A DNA stretch of 17,014 nucleotides, taken from the NCBI GenBank assembly GCA_044371405.1, contig JBILTS010000032.1, forward strand, positions 1 to 17,014. Direction: 5' to 3'. Both the position numbers and the translations under genes were made by a program. Shown piece by piece: positions 1-6,415 of this stretch (within the stretch, counting starts at the first letter, position 1; each line of letters begins with the position of its first letter). This DNA is from RGEC01 sp044371405 (GTDB taxonomy: Bacteria; Bacteroidota; Bacteroidia; NS11-12g; UBA955). Under the pieces are notes generated by a model. That model had not been told where the DNA came from and searched no databases. It saw nothing but the letters and a program-made list of their open reading frames with translations.

Positions 1-197
1 AGACGGATAAAATCCTCCTTAAATACAGACTCCGCTTTAAAAGAACGGCTCATTGTCCATTGAATGGCATTCTCTATATTTTGTTGCTCAAATTCATCCA
101 ATTCGCCGCGCGTAGCAATGTCTGGAATGAGCAGGCCTTCCTTTTCCTCCTCGTCCAAAGGTGTTTGCCCTGCTATGTATCGAAAATCTAATCCCAT
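1..197 (-). CDS. Mobile mystery protein B, Fic-family (N-terminal part, cut by window edge)
   Basis: Only the first 65 codons are in the window, reading in from ATG at 197-195 and running off the left edge. The visible protein starts MGLDFRYIAGQTPLDEEEKE and continues with an LLIPDIATRGELDEFEQQNI segment, which I recognise as the N-terminus of the mobile mystery protein B family (TIGR02613). Members carry a Fic fold, which in most Fic proteins transfers AMP to target proteins. The Fic catalytic motif lies further downstream and cannot be checked here. The start codon overlaps the end of the upstream HTH gene by 10 bp, so the two are translationally coupled. By analogy with other Fic/antitoxin-like pairs this would be the effector and the HTH protein its partner, but that is inference. 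Confidence 0.85.
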   Translation of the reverse strand, partial: MGLDFRYIAGQTPLDEEEKEGLLIPDIATRGELDEFEQQNIENAIQWTMSRSFKAESVFKEDFIR

Positions 198-655
198 AGC
201 ATACTTGGCATTTCATTTTTGATCATCTCCGTCCTCTCCTTTATCGACCTGGCAATCCTCTTTTTAGAATTTGCCTGATCCTCAAGACTCATGGTATGGG
301 CTGTGCGCATAACAATTTCAGTTGCCAGCTTCAATGCCCGCTTTTCAATCAAATCATTTAAAGTACCATCCTTCGGCAAGAAGCCGTAAACAAACTCCAT
401 ATCCATGGCATGGGCCACTTCCTTTAATGCCTTAATACTTACTGTACCCTCCTGCTCCCTCTTTTCCATATTTTGTACATTCTGCTTGGAAACACCCAGC
501 TTATTGCCCAATTGCTGCAACGACATGCCCAGCGCCAGCCGAATTGCTTTAACCCAACCTGTGGGAGGAAAAGACACCTTTCTGATAGCGGAAAGCACCT
601 TCATCCTATCGTTTAACTGTTGGATACGCAGATTTTGATTGCTTTTCATATACAC
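188..655 (-). CDS. Mobile mystery protein A, XRE-type HTH regulator
   Basis: A 155-residue protein with one XRE/HTH_3 DNA-binding domain at about residues 33-92 (GMSLQQLGNKLGVSKQNVQN forms the recognition region), followed by a basic helical tail. Length and sequence match the mobile mystery protein A family (TIGR02612), which is found with the Fic-family protein B and often in mobile contexts. Here the B gene follows directly with a 10-bp overlap, as expected. Start: ATG at 655 (MYMKSN) or the second Met two codons later; both fit the promoter at 678-708. A set of ATTGAC repeats sits on this promoter and suggests that the protein represses its own operon. That role is inferred from the layout and was not tested. 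Confidence 0.88.
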   Translation of the reverse strand: MYMKSNQNLRIQQLNDRMKVLSAIRKVSFPPTGWVKAIRLALGMSLQQLGNKLGVSKQNVQNMEKREQEGTVSIKALKEVAHAMDMEFVYGFLPKDGTLNDLIEKRALKLATEIVMRTAHTMSLEDQANSKKRIARSIKERTEMIKNEMPSMLWD

Positions 656-661
656 CTAAAG

Positions 662-736
662 ATTGACTTTATAGATACAAAAGTAAATCTTTATATTGAC
701 TTTTACAATATTTTTGTCAATTTATATATTGACTAT
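662..736. promoter_or_regulatory. Putative mmpA operator: three ATTGACT repeats phased at 33 bp
   Basis: On the plus strand ATTGACTTT occurs at 662-670 and 695-703, and ATTGACTAT at 728-736. The starts are exactly 33 bp apart, about three helical turns. Two of the copies are also right halves of 18-bp dyads: GTCAATTTATATATTGAC at 716-733 is perfect in its arms (GTCAAT, 6 bp, ATTGAC), and 683-700 is the same with one mismatch (GTAAAT). The sites lie upstream of the -33, between -33 and -7, and just past the predicted start of transcription. This is what a cooperative repressor site would look like. Binding by MmpA is inferred. Confidence 0.65.
678..708 (-). promoter_or_regulatory. Bacteroidota-type promoter of the mmpAB pair
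   Basis: On the minus strand, TTG (708-706), a 20-nt spacer, then TACTTTTG (685-678), an exact match to the Bacteroidota -7 consensus TAnnTTTG with the usual -33 spacing. The predicted transcript would begin near 671-674, about 16-20 nt before the mmpA ATG. The element is embedded in the repeats at 662-736. Confidence 0.7.
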
Positions 737-815
737 GATAGTTCTGATTTCACTTCCCGATACCTCACGACATTCAGTTCTGGTTTGCTGATGGTTGAAG
801 TTGCCATAAAAAAAC

Positions 816-1820
816 CTACGCTCCCGCCCGCTCCAGCGCCTTCCGCATATCCTCCAGCCATTGCTCGCGCAGCGAGGCCGGCTTCAACACCTGCACCCTG
901 CTGCCGTAGCTGCGGATGAACATGTTCAGCTCCTCTGAAAGATGCACTGTGATGCGCACATGAAGTCCTTTTTGCGGATGGTTTTCCAGTATCTCCTGGG
1001 TGGCATGCAGTCCGGTGGAAAGCACATAAGCCGCACTCTCAGGCGCAAACAGCAGCTCCACCGCCACCGGCTCTGTGTGGTTAACCACTGTTATACCCAT
1101 GGAATGGATAAAGTATGACTCTGCATCGAAATCTTCCGGGTAAACATCGGTGGTGAGCATGGCCTCCGTAAACCGATCGAGCCCGTAATTGCGCACCTCA
1201 TTCCTGTGTTCGGCAAATGCCACCAGATACCAGCGGTTTTTAAATTCTTTCAGCAAATACGGACGAATGCGAAAGGACTCGCTCTCCTCACCGCCAAATG
1301 GCTTGTAGCGCACCGTCATCACCCTTTTTTGCAAAATGCCCTCCACCGCCCTTTCAAAGATGCCTTTCTCCGGCCATTCAGTTGGAACCTCCATTTGAAT
1401 TACCCGCTGGTTTAGCCATTTGCCCGTGGCGCTGCCCACCCGAATGATGCGCTCCAGCTGCTCAATGGGCCGGTGAATTTCGGCCAGGTATGGCACTCCG
1501 CTGAATTGATTTAAAATGCCTGCGGCATATTTAAGTTTTTCAATATCCTCGCGGCTAATGGGAACACCGGTGATGGAATAATCGATGGTTTCGTAATAAT
1601 AGCCCTTTCGCGTTTTATCATAGGCAATGGGCGCCATGTAGCCCAGGTCTTCATTGTTCCGCATGTTGTTGATATCCTCATCCAGCGTGCGGTTGCCAAT
1701 GGTATAGCCCAGCCGATTTTCTATGGCATCCATCAAATCATCTTTACTTGGGAAAGACCTTCTTTTCAGCATTTCATCGATGATGCGATATCGGCCCAGG
1801 GCATCTTTATTTACAGGCAT
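816..1820 (-). CDS. WYL-domain transcriptional regulator (HTH-WYL-WCX)
   Basis: A 334-residue protein of standard WYL-regulator length. Residues 5-75 form an N-terminal winged-helix region (YRIIDEMLKRRSFPSKDDLM, then the GYTIGNRTLDEDINNM recognition part). The WYL domain is at about 155-225, with the name motif at W197-Y198-L199 (KNRWYLVAFAEH) and the ligand-pocket arginines in the EVRNYGLDRF segment. A WCX-like extension fills 245-330. Such proteins sense a nucleotide or nucleic-acid ligand and regulate neighbouring genes; several control phage-defence or DNA-repair loci. It is 42 bp downstream of the propeller gene on the same strand and 160 bp upstream of mmpA, so it could act on either side. 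I found no convincing promoter of its own: TACCTTCG at 1832-1825 is near consensus but lacks a -33 at the right distance. Confidence 0.88.
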   Translation of the reverse strand: MPVNKDALGRYRIIDEMLKRRSFPSKDDLMDAIENRLGYTIGNRTLDEDINNMRNNEDLGYMAPIAYDKTRKGYYYETIDYSITGVPISREDIEKLKYAAGILNQFSGVPYLAEIHRPIEQLERIIRVGSATGKWLNQRVIQMEVPTEWPEKGIFERAVEGILQKRVMTVRYKPFGGEESESFRIRPYLLKEFKNRWYLVAFAEHRNEVRNYGLDRFTEAMLTTDVYPEDFDAESYFIHSMGITVVNHTEPVAVELLFAPESAAYVLSTGLHATQEILENHPQKGLHVRITVHLSEELNMFIRSYGSRVQVLKPASLREQWLEDMRKALERAGA

Positions 1821-1862
1821 AAAACGAAGGTATAAAATTTATTTTACAAATTTGACTATATA

Positions 1863-2969
1863 TCAATCATCATACATCGGATGAATGGGAACGGGAACCT
1901 GAGGGATTGCAGGGCGCTGCTGTCTGGGATCTACCGGCATGGGCTGAGGCACCGGTTTTATTTTTTTATGTTTTTTATGATCTTTATGGCTAAATATCGC
2001 CACCCCATGGTACCAGGTAGCAAGCCATATGCTACTATCAGGAGCCACCACAATACGGTTAATGCCATCAAATTCGCCGTTTAAAGGAACAGAATACACT
2101 TCCCAGTCATTTTCATTATTTACGACCAGGTGGGCCCCAAACTGGCTTCCGGCCATCACCCGCCCATCAGGCAACACACCCAGCTCATGGGCCGTAAACT
2201 GCCATGAGCCGTTGAAATTATAATAAGCAGTCTGAGGTATATTTTCCACTTTCACCCATCCGGAATCTTTGCGGTACAATAAATTAACTCCGGTAAATGC
2301 AGCTGCCCACAGTCGCCCCTTGCCGTCCTCTGCGGTGCGGTAAAGCGCTGCATCGCACACATGAGAAGTGCTGGTGAGTCCAAGTCCAAGATTTTTGGAA
2401 AAACGGTATCGGTAAGTACTTCTGCCTGTGCTCACATCCACAGCGTGGTCCCCATGAGGAGAAAGCCCCATCACACCGGCATCTTCGCGCAACAGCGATT
2501 TAAATGAGCCATTGCGATATAGCACCAGTCCTTGTGTTCCGCCCAGCAGCAAACCATTATCGGGCACCTTGCAAACTTCCATGGCCTGCAGACTGCTTTG
2601 GGGAAAATCGATGTATTCCCAAGTGTTTTTATTGAGGTGATAAATAACCAGTTTGCCTACAATCCCCCCAATGGCCAGGGTCTGATCGTCGATAAAGGCA
2701 AGGTCGTTAAACCAGCCATATACAAGGGAATCAGGCAATATGGGTTTCACCACATGCCAGCCGTTGTTGTCGTAGTAGTTCAGCCCAAAATTGGAGGTTG
2801 CCACCCAGGCGCGGCCTTTGGTATCAAATTCAATATCCGTAATGAAATTATGCTGAACGCTTTTGTTTTCGGTATTGTAGAATGTCCAGCCATATTCATG
2901 CAGGGACTGAGCTTGGGCTGAAACAGCAGTAACAAAAACAAACAGAAAAAACCATTTACGCATGCCCAT
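1863..2969 (-). CDS. Secreted beta-propeller-like protein with Lys/His/Pro-rich tail
   Basis: 368 residues. Residues 1-20 are a signal peptide (MGMRKWFFLFVFVTAVSAQA, cut likely after AQA). About 25-325 consist of short repeated segments such as ITDIEFDTKGRAWVATSNFG, GRLWAAAFTGVNLL and INRIVVAPDSSIWLATWYHG, which resemble the propeller repeats (Reg_prop type) of Bacteroidota sensors. No sensor kinase, membrane segment or sorting domain follows; the chain ends in a tail of about 40 residues with HKDHKKHKKIK and then many prolines. It is therefore probably periplasmic or exported, with unknown function. Either of the first two Met codons (2969 or 2963) could be the start. Its promoter at 2987-3016 is divergent from that of mntA. 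The WYL regulator lies 42 bp downstream and may be co-transcribed. Confidence 0.75.
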   Translation of the reverse strand: MGMRKWFFLFVFVTAVSAQAQSLHEYGWTFYNTENKSVQHNFITDIEFDTKGRAWVATSNFGLNYYDNNGWHVVKPILPDSLVYGWFNDLAFIDDQTLAIGGIVGKLVIYHLNKNTWEYIDFPQSSLQAMEVCKVPDNGLLLGGTQGLVLYRNGSFKSLLREDAGVMGLSPHGDHAVDVSTGRSTYRYRFSKNLGLGLTSTSHVCDAALYRTAEDGKGRLWAAAFTGVNLLYRKDSGWVKVENIPQTAYYNFNGSWQFTAHELGVLPDGRVMAGSQFGAHLVVNNENDWEVYSVPLNGEFDGINRIVVAPDSSIWLATWYHGVAIFSHKDHKKHKKIKPVPQPMPVDPRQQRPAIPQVPVPIHPMYDD

Positions 2970-2986
2970 TCATACCTTTATGGCTG

Positions 2987-3016
2987 CAAAGGTAAATGCC
3001 GGTATAACGCAGCCAA
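2987..3016 (-). promoter_or_regulatory. Bacteroidota-type promoter of the propeller gene
   Basis: Minus strand: TTG at 3016-3014, a 19-nt spacer, then TACCTTTG at 2994-2987, an exact match to TAnnTTTG. Transcription would start about 10 nt before the ATG at 2969. The -33 lies only about 20 bp from the -33 of the divergent mntA promoter, so one bound protein could cover both. Confidence 0.65.
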
Positions 3017-3035
3017 TTGGGCAGAAAATTAGGGA

Positions 3036-3067
3036 TTTGATTGGACATTTTAAATTTATTATATTTG
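3036..3067 (+). promoter_or_regulatory. mntA promoter placed directly at the start codon
   Basis: TTTG at 3036-3039, a 20-nt spacer, then TATATTTG at 3060-3067, an exact Bacteroidota -7 element. The mntA ATG is at 3073, five bases past the box, and the codon just before it is an in-frame TAG. The start cannot move upstream, so the mRNA is predicted to be leaderless or nearly so. Confidence 0.7.
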
Positions 3068-3072
3068 TATAG

Positions 3073-3378
3073 ATGGAATCATTTATACGGACATATCAAA
3101 ATCCGCTTGAAAACATTTGCAAGGCACATCAGGTAAAATCGCTTTTTGCCTTCGGGTCTTTGGTCCGCAATGAAATGAATCCAGACAGCGATATTGATCT
3201 TTTAGTTGAAATAGCCGAGCAGGATCCTTTTAGATATTCGGATTGCTATTTTGAGCTAAAAAATAAACTGGAAATATTATTCGGAAGAAAAGTAGATTTA
3301 CTGGAGAAAAAATCTCTAAGGAATCCATACTTAAAGAATGAAATAGACAGCACCAAAGTTCTTTTATATGGAAAGTGA
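3073..3378 (+). CDS. mntA: MntA-type nucleotidyltransferase (antitoxin of a MNT/HEPN pair)
   Basis: 101 residues, the normal size for minimal nucleotidyltransferases of this family. The catalytic pattern GSX10DXD is exact (G28-S29, then D40-I41-D42), and a third acidic residue, D75 in RKVDLLE, sits where the family's last metal ligand is expected. In characterised MntA/HepT systems the enzyme modifies HepT by adding AMP units to a tyrosine near the HEPN active site and so silences its RNase. Here that partner gene follows directly with an 11-bp overlap. The start at 3073 is fixed by the in-frame TAG before it. The locus is visibly more AT-rich than the genes around it, consistent with recent arrival by transfer, though this was judged by eye. 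Confidence 0.9.
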   Translation: MESFIRTYQNPLENICKAHQVKSLFAFGSLVRNEMNPDSDIDLLVEIAEQDPFRYSDCYFELKNKLEILFGRKVDLLEKKSLRNPYLKNEIDSTKVLLYGK

Positions 3379-3655
3379 AATTAATGTCTGGCTGTCAGAC
3401 ATCCTTTTGGCTATTGAGGAAATTGAATCTTTTTTACCTGAAAAAAAGATTTTTGAAGAATTTAAAAACGACATAAAAACAAAAAGAGCCGTTGAAAGAA
3501 ATTTAGAAATCATTGGTGAGGCAACTCAGAGAATAATATCTGTTAGACCCAATGTAACTATATCAGCAGCAAGAAAAATAGTAGATACCCGAAATCGAAT
3601 CATTCATGGCTATGATACAGTATCAGATGAAATTATCTGCAATTATTCTGCGTGA
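3368..3655 (+). CDS. hepT: HepT-type HEPN ribonuclease toxin, C-terminus truncated by frameshift
   Basis: 95 residues of the DUF86/HEPN family, opening MESEINVWLSDILLAIEEIE. The RNase motif RX4HXY is intact: R75, H80 and Y82 in RNRIIHGYD; Y82 is the residue that corresponds to the AMPylated tyrosine in studied homologues. Family members usually run on for another 15-20 residues after the DEII segment. Here the frame reads CNYSA and stops at 3653-3655, while the expected tail (DLPVLKNEIVDLL) continues in the next frame to 3695. The catalytic part is complete but the last helix is lost, so activity and pairing with MntA are uncertain. It overlaps mntA by 11 bp. A sequencing or assembly error is possible. 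Confidence 0.85.
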   Translation: MESEINVWLSDILLAIEEIESFLPEKKIFEEFKNDIKTKRAVERNLEIIGEATQRIISVRPNVTISAARKIVDTRNRIIHGYDTVSDEIICNYSA

Positions 3656-3695
3656 TTTACCGGTATTAAAAAATGAGATTGTAGATTTATTATAG
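3639..3695 (+). other. Out-of-frame remnant of the hepT C-terminus
   Basis: From GCA at 3639 an uninterrupted frame reads AIILRDLPVLKNEIVDLL and ends with TAG at 3693-3695. This matches the usual end of DUF86/HEPN proteins (DEII, W, then a hydrophobic helix with LP.LK.E). Re-joining it to the upstream frame needs two more bases around 3638-3640 (an expected TGG GCA appears as TGCA), which would give a protein of about 109 residues. Confidence 0.75.
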
Positions 3696-3696
3696 C

Positions 3697-3734
3697 CCCT
3701 CATGGCCGATGGTTTAAACCATGGGCCATGAGGG
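3697..3734. repeat. 38-bp near-perfect palindrome downstream of hepT
   Basis: The arms CCCTCATGGCC (3697-3707) and GGCCATGAGGG (3724-3734) are exact reverse complements. Between them lies ATGGTTTAAACCAT (3709-3722), itself a perfect palindrome, flanked by one unpaired G on each side. There is no T-tract, so it is not a standard terminator. It may protect the 3' end of the hepT mRNA, or it may be a scar or target site; its role is unknown. Confidence 0.7.
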
Positions 3735-3752
3735 ACCTGCGACACATAAAAC

Positions 3753-3780
3753 AAAAAAGACCGCCTATGCGGTCTTTTTT
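3753..3780. terminator. Bidirectional intrinsic terminator between hepT and the OmpA lipoprotein gene
   Basis: AAAAAAGACCGC (3753-3764), a CTAT loop, then GCGGTCTTTTTT (3769-3780). The GACCGC/GCGGTC stem is perfect, with six A on one side and six T on the other, so it can stop transcription on both strands. It sits between convergent genes, as expected. Confidence 0.9.
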
Positions 3781-3799
3781 CTATCATCACAGATGAATA

Positions 3800-4648
3800 T
3801 TATTTCTTCGGCTCAATCAGTTTGAAGAACTGATCCAGCTGTGGCAGAATCACGATGCGGGTGCGGCGGTTGCGGGCACGGCCCTCCTCTGAATTGTTGT
3901 CGGTTACCGGCTTATGTTCAGCCCGGCCGGCGGCTATTAACCTGGAAGGATCCAAACCGTATTTGGTTTGCAGCAAGCGAACCACTGCCGTAGCGCGCAG
4001 TACGCTCAAATCCCAGTTGTCTTCGAGTATTTTACCGTTCATTGGCACATTGTCGGTGTGTCCTTCCACCATGAAAGTGATGTCGTTCTGGGCTTTCAGC
4101 ACGGTAGCCACCTTTTCAAGAACCTTCAGTGCACCGCCTTCCACTTCCATGCTGTTTTGCTTGAAAAGCAGTTTATCGGAAATGTCCACGAACACGGCGC
4201 TTCCTTCTACCTTGATTTCAACATCCTTGTCGTTAATGTCTTTCAACGCGCCTTTCAAACTCAGCACCAGCTGCATGTTCAGTGAGTCTTTGCGGGCCAT
4301 AGCCGACTGCAAATCCTTGATGTATGAATCCTTGGAGCTGATATTTTGGAGGGACTGCTTGATGCTTTCGGCCTGTGCCTTACTGATGATAGACAGATCT
4401 TCCAGCTGCCCCATCAGGTTATTGGCATTTGCCCTCAAGCTTACCAATTCCGCCTCAAGGCGCTTAATTTCATTGCGCTGGGCCTGCTTATCGCTAAGGC
4501 AAACATCTAATTGATTGGTAATACGGTTCAGTGAATCGTTGAGCAATGTGCTTTTGGCCACTTCTGCATTGTATTTCTTTTTGGAAACACAACCTGCGGA
4601 AACCAATGCAATCAACGAGAAAGCAAAGAGGAGTTTTTTCATAAACAT
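3800..4648 (-). CDS. OmpA-family lipoprotein with coiled-coil spacer (Pal-like)
   Basis: 282 residues. A short lipoprotein signal ends in a lipobox (LVSAGC) with the lipidated cysteine at C20. Residues about 25-140 are polar and heptad-rich (for example RNEIKRLEAELVSLRANANN), likely a coiled coil reaching across the periplasm. About 145-270 is an OmpA C-terminal domain, with the family hallmarks VEGHTDN (195-200), NWDLSVLRATAVVRLL and RARNRRTRI. Such proteins anchor the outer membrane to peptidoglycan. The start is either 4648 (MFMKK) or the Met at 4642 (MKKLLFAF), which gives the more usual signal. The bidirectional terminator is 20 bp downstream. It lies 122 bp from the fusion enzyme upstream on the same strand. 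No convincing promoter was found in that gap. Confidence 0.9.
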   Translation of the reverse strand: MFMKKLLFAFSLIALVSAGCVSKKKYNAEVAKSTLLNDSLNRITNQLDVCLSDKQAQRNEIKRLEAELVSLRANANNLMGQLEDLSIISKAQAESIKQSLQNISSKDSYIKDLQSAMARKDSLNMQLVLSLKGALKDINDKDVEIKVEGSAVFVDISDKLLFKQNSMEVEGGALKVLEKVATVLKAQNDITFMVEGHTDNVPMNGKILEDNWDLSVLRATAVVRLLQTKYGLDPSRLIAAGRAEHKPVTDNNSEEGRARNRRTRIVILPQLDQFFKLIEPKK

Positions 4649-4770
4649 TAATTATTGGATAGGTTTACGTAAATATTTTTGCAATATTACCACTTCTAAC
4701 AAAAAACGAACCAAAAAGATTGTACACAGTTTGTGGAAGTCGATAAACAGACCCACAGAAGGCACAAAAG

Positions 4771-6195
4771 TCAGCTCAATTCGGAAGGACAGACATACTG
4801 CGTTAGTGAAAAACCACCTGACTTCTTAATGGCAGAAAATCCGCCTGCTACATCCACCAGGTTGTTATAGCCGCGTGCCTTAAGGATGGATGTAAAAATC
4901 ATGGAACGGTAACCGCCGGCACAATGTACATACCAGGTTTTGTCTTTGCTCACCTTCAGCATGCTGTCATTGATATAATCCAGTGGCGCGTTAACAGCAC
5001 CCATAATATGCTCGGACAAATGCTCGCTGTTCTTGCGCACATCCAATACGGCGGTATCCGGATTTGCCTTCTGAATTTCGGCAAGTTGATCTGCTGAAAT
5101 GCTTTTGATACTATCGGTTTCTTTACCCGCTTTGATCCAGCTGTCCATGCCACCCTCCAGATATCCGATGGCAAAATCATATCCCACACGGGCCAGGCGG
5201 GTTACCACTTCAGTTTCGCGGCCGGGTTCAGTTACCAGCAAAATCTCTTGTTTCAGATCGGGAATGAGGGTTCCCACCCAAACCGCAAAGCTGCCGTCGA
5301 TACCAATATTGATGGCGTTGGGGATAAAAGACTTGGCAAAATTCTGGGGAGCACGGGTGTCCAGTATAAGGGCACCGGTTTCATTGGCAGCGGCCTCAAA
5401 CGCAGCCGGCGAAAGGGCCTGTGTGCCACGCTGTATCACCTGTTCAATGTTGTCATATCCCTCAATATTCATCATCACATTTTTAGGGAAGTAAGAAGGG
5501 GGTGGCATCAATCCTGTAATTACTTCTTTGATGAACTCTTCACGGGTCATGTCGGCGCGCAGGGCGTAATTGTTTTTCTTTTGATTGCCCAGGGTATCAA
5601 AGGTTTCCTTGCTCATGTTTTTACCACAGGCAGAACCGGCCCCATGGGCAGGATACACAATGATTTCATCAGCCAACGGCATGATTTTGTTGCGAAGTGA
5701 ATCAAAAAGGTGGGATGCCAGCTTGTCCTGGGTAAGATCATCAGCCACTTTCTGGGCCAGATCCGGACGACCCACATCACCGATAAACAGCGTATCTCCC
5801 GTGAAAATGGCTACTTCTTTTCCGCTCTCATCTTTCAACAAATAGCAAGAACTTTCCATGGTGTGACCGGGAGTGTGCAGCAAGGTAAAAGTAATGTCAC
5901 CTACCCTGAATTCCTGGCCATCGGCAGCTACCAGGGCATCAAATCCCAGCTTCATTCCGGTAGGACCATACACAATCTTTGCGCCGGTGGCTTTGGCTAA
6001 ATCTACGTGACCGGAAACAAAATCCGCATGAAAATGGGTTTCAAAAACATATTTGATTTTCACCCCGCTTTTTTCGGCGCGTTCCACGTAGGGTTGAATT
6101 TCACGCAGTGGATCAATCACCACGGCTTCGCCGGCTGATTCAATGAAGTAGGCACCCTGGGCCAGGCATCCGGTATAGATTTGTTCAATTTTCAT
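4771..6195 (-). CDS. MBL-fold persulfide dioxygenase fused to two rhodanese domains (CstB-like)
   Basis: 474 residues from the ATG at 6195 (MKIEQIYTGCLAQGAYF); the frame stays open further upstream, but family similarity begins here. Residues 1-230 are the metallo-beta-lactamase domain: H54-F-H56-A-D58, HTPGH with H107 and H111, FTGDTLF with D134, and H184 in YPAHGAG. The ETHE1/CstB group binds one iron with two His and one Asp, matched here by H54, H111 and D134. C190 in GSACGKN is at a position conserved in CstB-type proteins. A first rhodanese domain (about 272-355) has no active-site cysteine; the second (about 375-460) has C425 in HCAGGYRS. The expected role is oxidation of glutathione or low-molecular-weight persulfides with sulfur transfer, in sulfide detoxification. 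No other sulfur gene is visible nearby. Confidence 0.87.
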   Translation of the reverse strand: MKIEQIYTGCLAQGAYFIESAGEAVVIDPLREIQPYVERAEKSGVKIKYVFETHFHADFVSGHVDLAKATGAKIVYGPTGMKLGFDALVAADGQEFRVGDITFTLLHTPGHTMESSCYLLKDESGKEVAIFTGDTLFIGDVGRPDLAQKVADDLTQDKLASHLFDSLRNKIMPLADEIIVYPAHGAGSACGKNMSKETFDTLGNQKKNNYALRADMTREEFIKEVITGLMPPPSYFPKNVMMNIEGYDNIEQVIQRGTQALSPAAFEAAANETGALILDTRAPQNFAKSFIPNAINIGIDGSFAVWVGTLIPDLKQEILLVTEPGRETEVVTRLARVGYDFAIGYLEGGMDSWIKAGKETDSIKSISADQLAEIQKANPDTAVLDVRKNSEHLSEHIMGAVNAPLDYINDSMLKVSKDKTWYVHCAGGYRSMIFTSILKARGYNNLVDVAGGFSAIKKSGGFSLTQYVCPSELS

Positions 6196-6415
6196 GCAAT
6201 AATCCAGTAAAATACAAAGTTCGTGATGTTTTTTGGAATTGTGTGGGATAATTGTCACAAACATTAATTTTTAATCTCCCGGAATTCAAAACTTATTATC
6301 GCAAGTTCATTACAATGTTGATTTAAGTTTAAGTTCTTGGGATTAAATAAAATTAATTAATCAATACTAAATATGTTAATTATTTTAAAAAAATAATAAA
6401 ACTCAATATTCGTAT

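Noticed and set aside
3855..4514. 219-codon open frame on the plus strand opposite the OmpA lipoprotein gene
   Set aside because: The translation is Ser/Leu/Arg-rich with no recognisable domain, while the opposite strand encodes a clear lipoprotein.
6196..6264. N-terminal extension of the CstB-like enzyme to an ATG at 6264
   Set aside because: The 23 added residues have no family similarity; MKIEQIYTGCLAQGAYF at 6195 is the usual start.
6196..6415. Possible regulatory RNA or promoter in the AT-rich gap between the CstB-like and LpxH-like genes
   Set aside because: Only a one-mismatch -7 (GAACTTTG, minus strand, 6222-6215) without a -33 is seen, and no stable hairpin or riboswitch-like conserved core.
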